Shown here piece by piece: positions 62,829 through 64,000 of a stretch of 64,000 nucleotides of DNA; within the stretch, counting starts at the first letter, position 1, and each line of letters opens with the position of its first letter. The position numbers were made by a program, and so were the translations under genes. The stretch comes from Phocaeicola sartorii JCM 17136 = DSM 21941 (GTDB lineage Bacteria > Bacteroidota > Bacteroidia > Bacteroidales > Bacteroidaceae), in NCBI RefSeq assembly GCF_000614185.1, contig NZ_BAKM01000011.1, positions 62,001-126,000 on the forward strand. The letters run 5' to 3'. The notes beneath the pieces were generated by a model. It did no database searches. It was not told where the DNA came from and saw nothing but the letters and a program-made list of their open reading frames with translations.

Positions 62829-64000
62829 ATGAACAGAAGATTGAAATATGTGTCCATGTTATGTGTGTGTCTGGCAGGCATACTTGTTTCATGTGGCACG
62901 GTGAAGAGAACTTCCGGCTCGTCCGGAAATGAAGCTGTTGTGGAGGAAAAGGATCCGCTTACACCGGAACAGCGTCGTAAATACGACTATTTTTTCCTGG
63001 AAGCGCTCCGGATGAAGGAAAAAGGTGACTTGGACGCGGCTTTCGAAATGTATAGCCACTGTCTGGACATTTATCCGCAAGGAGCGGCTACACTGTTCGA
63101 GATTTCCCGGTTCTACATGTTTCTCAATCAGCCGGAAAAAGGGGAGGAAGCTTTGAAAGAAGCGGTGGAAGCCGACCCTAAGAGTTTTTGGTACAAGCAG
63201 ACTCTGGCGGCTTATTATCAAGGGAAGGGGAATTATCCGAAAGCCATTTATGTATATGAGGATATGGCAGGCCAGTTTCCTTCACGTTTGGAACCGTTGA
63301 TGGCTTTGATCGATCTTTACACCCGTACCAAGGACTATCAGCAGGTGGTCAATACGTTGAACCGCCTTGAAGCCTTGGATGGAAAGTCCGAACAAATCAG
63401 CATGGAAAAGTTCCGCATGTATCTGGCCATGAACAATGACCGGCAGGCATTTACGGAGATAGAGAATTTGGCGAAAGAATATCCATACGATATGCGTTAT
63501 CTGACCATTTTGGGGGATGTCTATCTGAACAACGGCAAGGAAGAAGAGGCGTACGAGACTTATCAGAAAGTATTGAAGGAAGAACCGGGCTATGCGCCGG
63601 CGTTGCTTTCCATGGCTTCTTATTACGAGAAAAAAGGGCAGGATAGTCTGTATCAGGTACAGTTGGACACAATTTTGCTGAATGATAATGTGGATAGCGA
63701 TACCAAAATGAACATTATGCGCCAGCTTATTCTGCGTTCCGAGCAAACGGACAAGGACAGCACGAAGATAGCAGGCCTGTTTACCTCTATGTTGAGGGAG
63801 AAACAAGAGAATGCGGATATCGCTATGCTGGCGGCCCAATACCTTCTGACCAAAAAGATGGATAAAGAGGCGACTCCTGTTTTGCACCAGGTGCTTGAGA
63901 TCGATCCGGAAAATACACCGGCGCGTCTGCAGCTGCTGAGCTTTGCCATTCGTGAGCAGAATATGGATGAAGTGATCAAGCTGTGTACTCCTGCTTTGGA
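62829..64000 (+). CDS. TPR-repeat lipoprotein, 3' end outside the window
   Basis: The gene starts at ATG 62829 and is still open at the right edge, with 390 codons visible. It has a lipoprotein signal (MLCVCLAGILVSCGTVKRT) and a run of tetratricopeptide repeats: YFFLEALRMKEKGDLDAAFE, LAAYYQGKGNYPKAIYVYED, LGDVYLNNGKEEEAYETYQK and PVLHQVLEIDPENTPARLQL. Such lipoproteins are common in Bacteroidota, are usually scaffolds at the outer membrane, and often sit next to dut and cell-wall hydrolase genes; this one's partner is unknown. It follows dut by 10 bases. No catalytic motif is seen. Confidence 0.9.
   Translation, partial: MNRRLKYVSMLCVCLAGILVSCGTVKRTSGSSGNEAVVEEKDPLTPEQRRKYDYFFLEALRMKEKGDLDAAFEMYSHCLDIYPQGAATLFEISRFYMFLNQPEKGEEALKEAVEADPKSFWYKQTLAAYYQGKGNYPKAIYVYEDMAGQFPSRLEPLMALIDLYTRTKDYQQVVNTLNRLEALDGKSEQISMEKFRMYLAMNNDRQAFTEIENLAKEYPYDMRYLTILGDVYLNNGKEEEAYETYQKVLKEEPGYAPALLSMASYYEKKGQDSLYQVQLDTILLNDNVDSDTKMNIMRQLILRSEQTDKDSTKIAGLFTSMLREKQENADIAMLAAQYLLTKKMDKEATPVLHQVLEIDPENTPARLQLLSFAIREQNMDEVIKLCTPAL

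Overview
The window is a chromosomal segment of a gut Bacteroidota of the family Bacteroidaceae, most likely a Phocaeicola/Bacteroides species. The evidence is a complete starch utilisation (sus) locus with SusC/SusD pairs, promoters of the Bacteroides type (TTTG, about 19 nt, then TAnnTTTG), a BACON-domain amylase, glycine-lipid genes, and a Bacteroidota-style division and cell-wall cluster. The species call is inference. No insertion sequence, prophage, CRISPR array or defence island was seen.

Layout. 1-2144: the 5' end of a SusC-type receptor and its TPR/HTH regulator, the edge of another glycan locus. 2495-7516: rnhB, then a compact fucose operon fucR-fucI-fucP read leftwards. 7761-13336: a TPR membrane protein with a degenerate histidine-kinase domain, gpmI, a Cys-rich DUF3109 protein and a phosphate-porin-like barrel. 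13579-16437: a subtilisin-like lipoprotein whose C-terminus looks like a type IX secretion sorting domain, followed by a PorV/PorQ-like barrel. 16608-32966: the sus locus (susA-susB-susC-susD-susE-susF and a SusG-like amylase leftwards, susR divergent). 33033-37134: cytoplasmic maltodextrin handling (malQ and an MFS transporter). 37135-38294: a homopolymer-containing promoter and an orphan lipoprotein. 38430-42926: gyrB, rpsT with tRNA-Glu, recO and yqeY. 42948-58553: the dcw cluster from mraZ to ftsZ, all leftwards. 58921-60743: glsA-glsB glycine-lipid synthesis. 60830-64000: dgt, dut and the start of a TPR lipoprotein gene.

How the genes work together. SusD/E/F and the surface amylase capture and cut starch outside the cell, SusC imports the oligosaccharides, and SusA and SusB finish hydrolysis in the periplasm. 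The MFS transporter and MalQ handle maltose and maltodextrin in the cytoplasm. SusR should sense maltose, and an 18-base motif at identical spacing before the susA and susC promoters is a candidate SusR site. The dcw cluster makes lipid-linked peptidoglycan precursor and assembles the divisome.

Caution. Eleven genes, including ones expected to be essential (ftsI, ftsQ, murD, gpmI), carry twelve apparent single-base deletions, mostly in short homopolymers. Each restores to a full-length family member with one base added, so these look like sequence errors and the genes are annotated across the breaks. Some of the frameshifts in non-essential genes could still be real.
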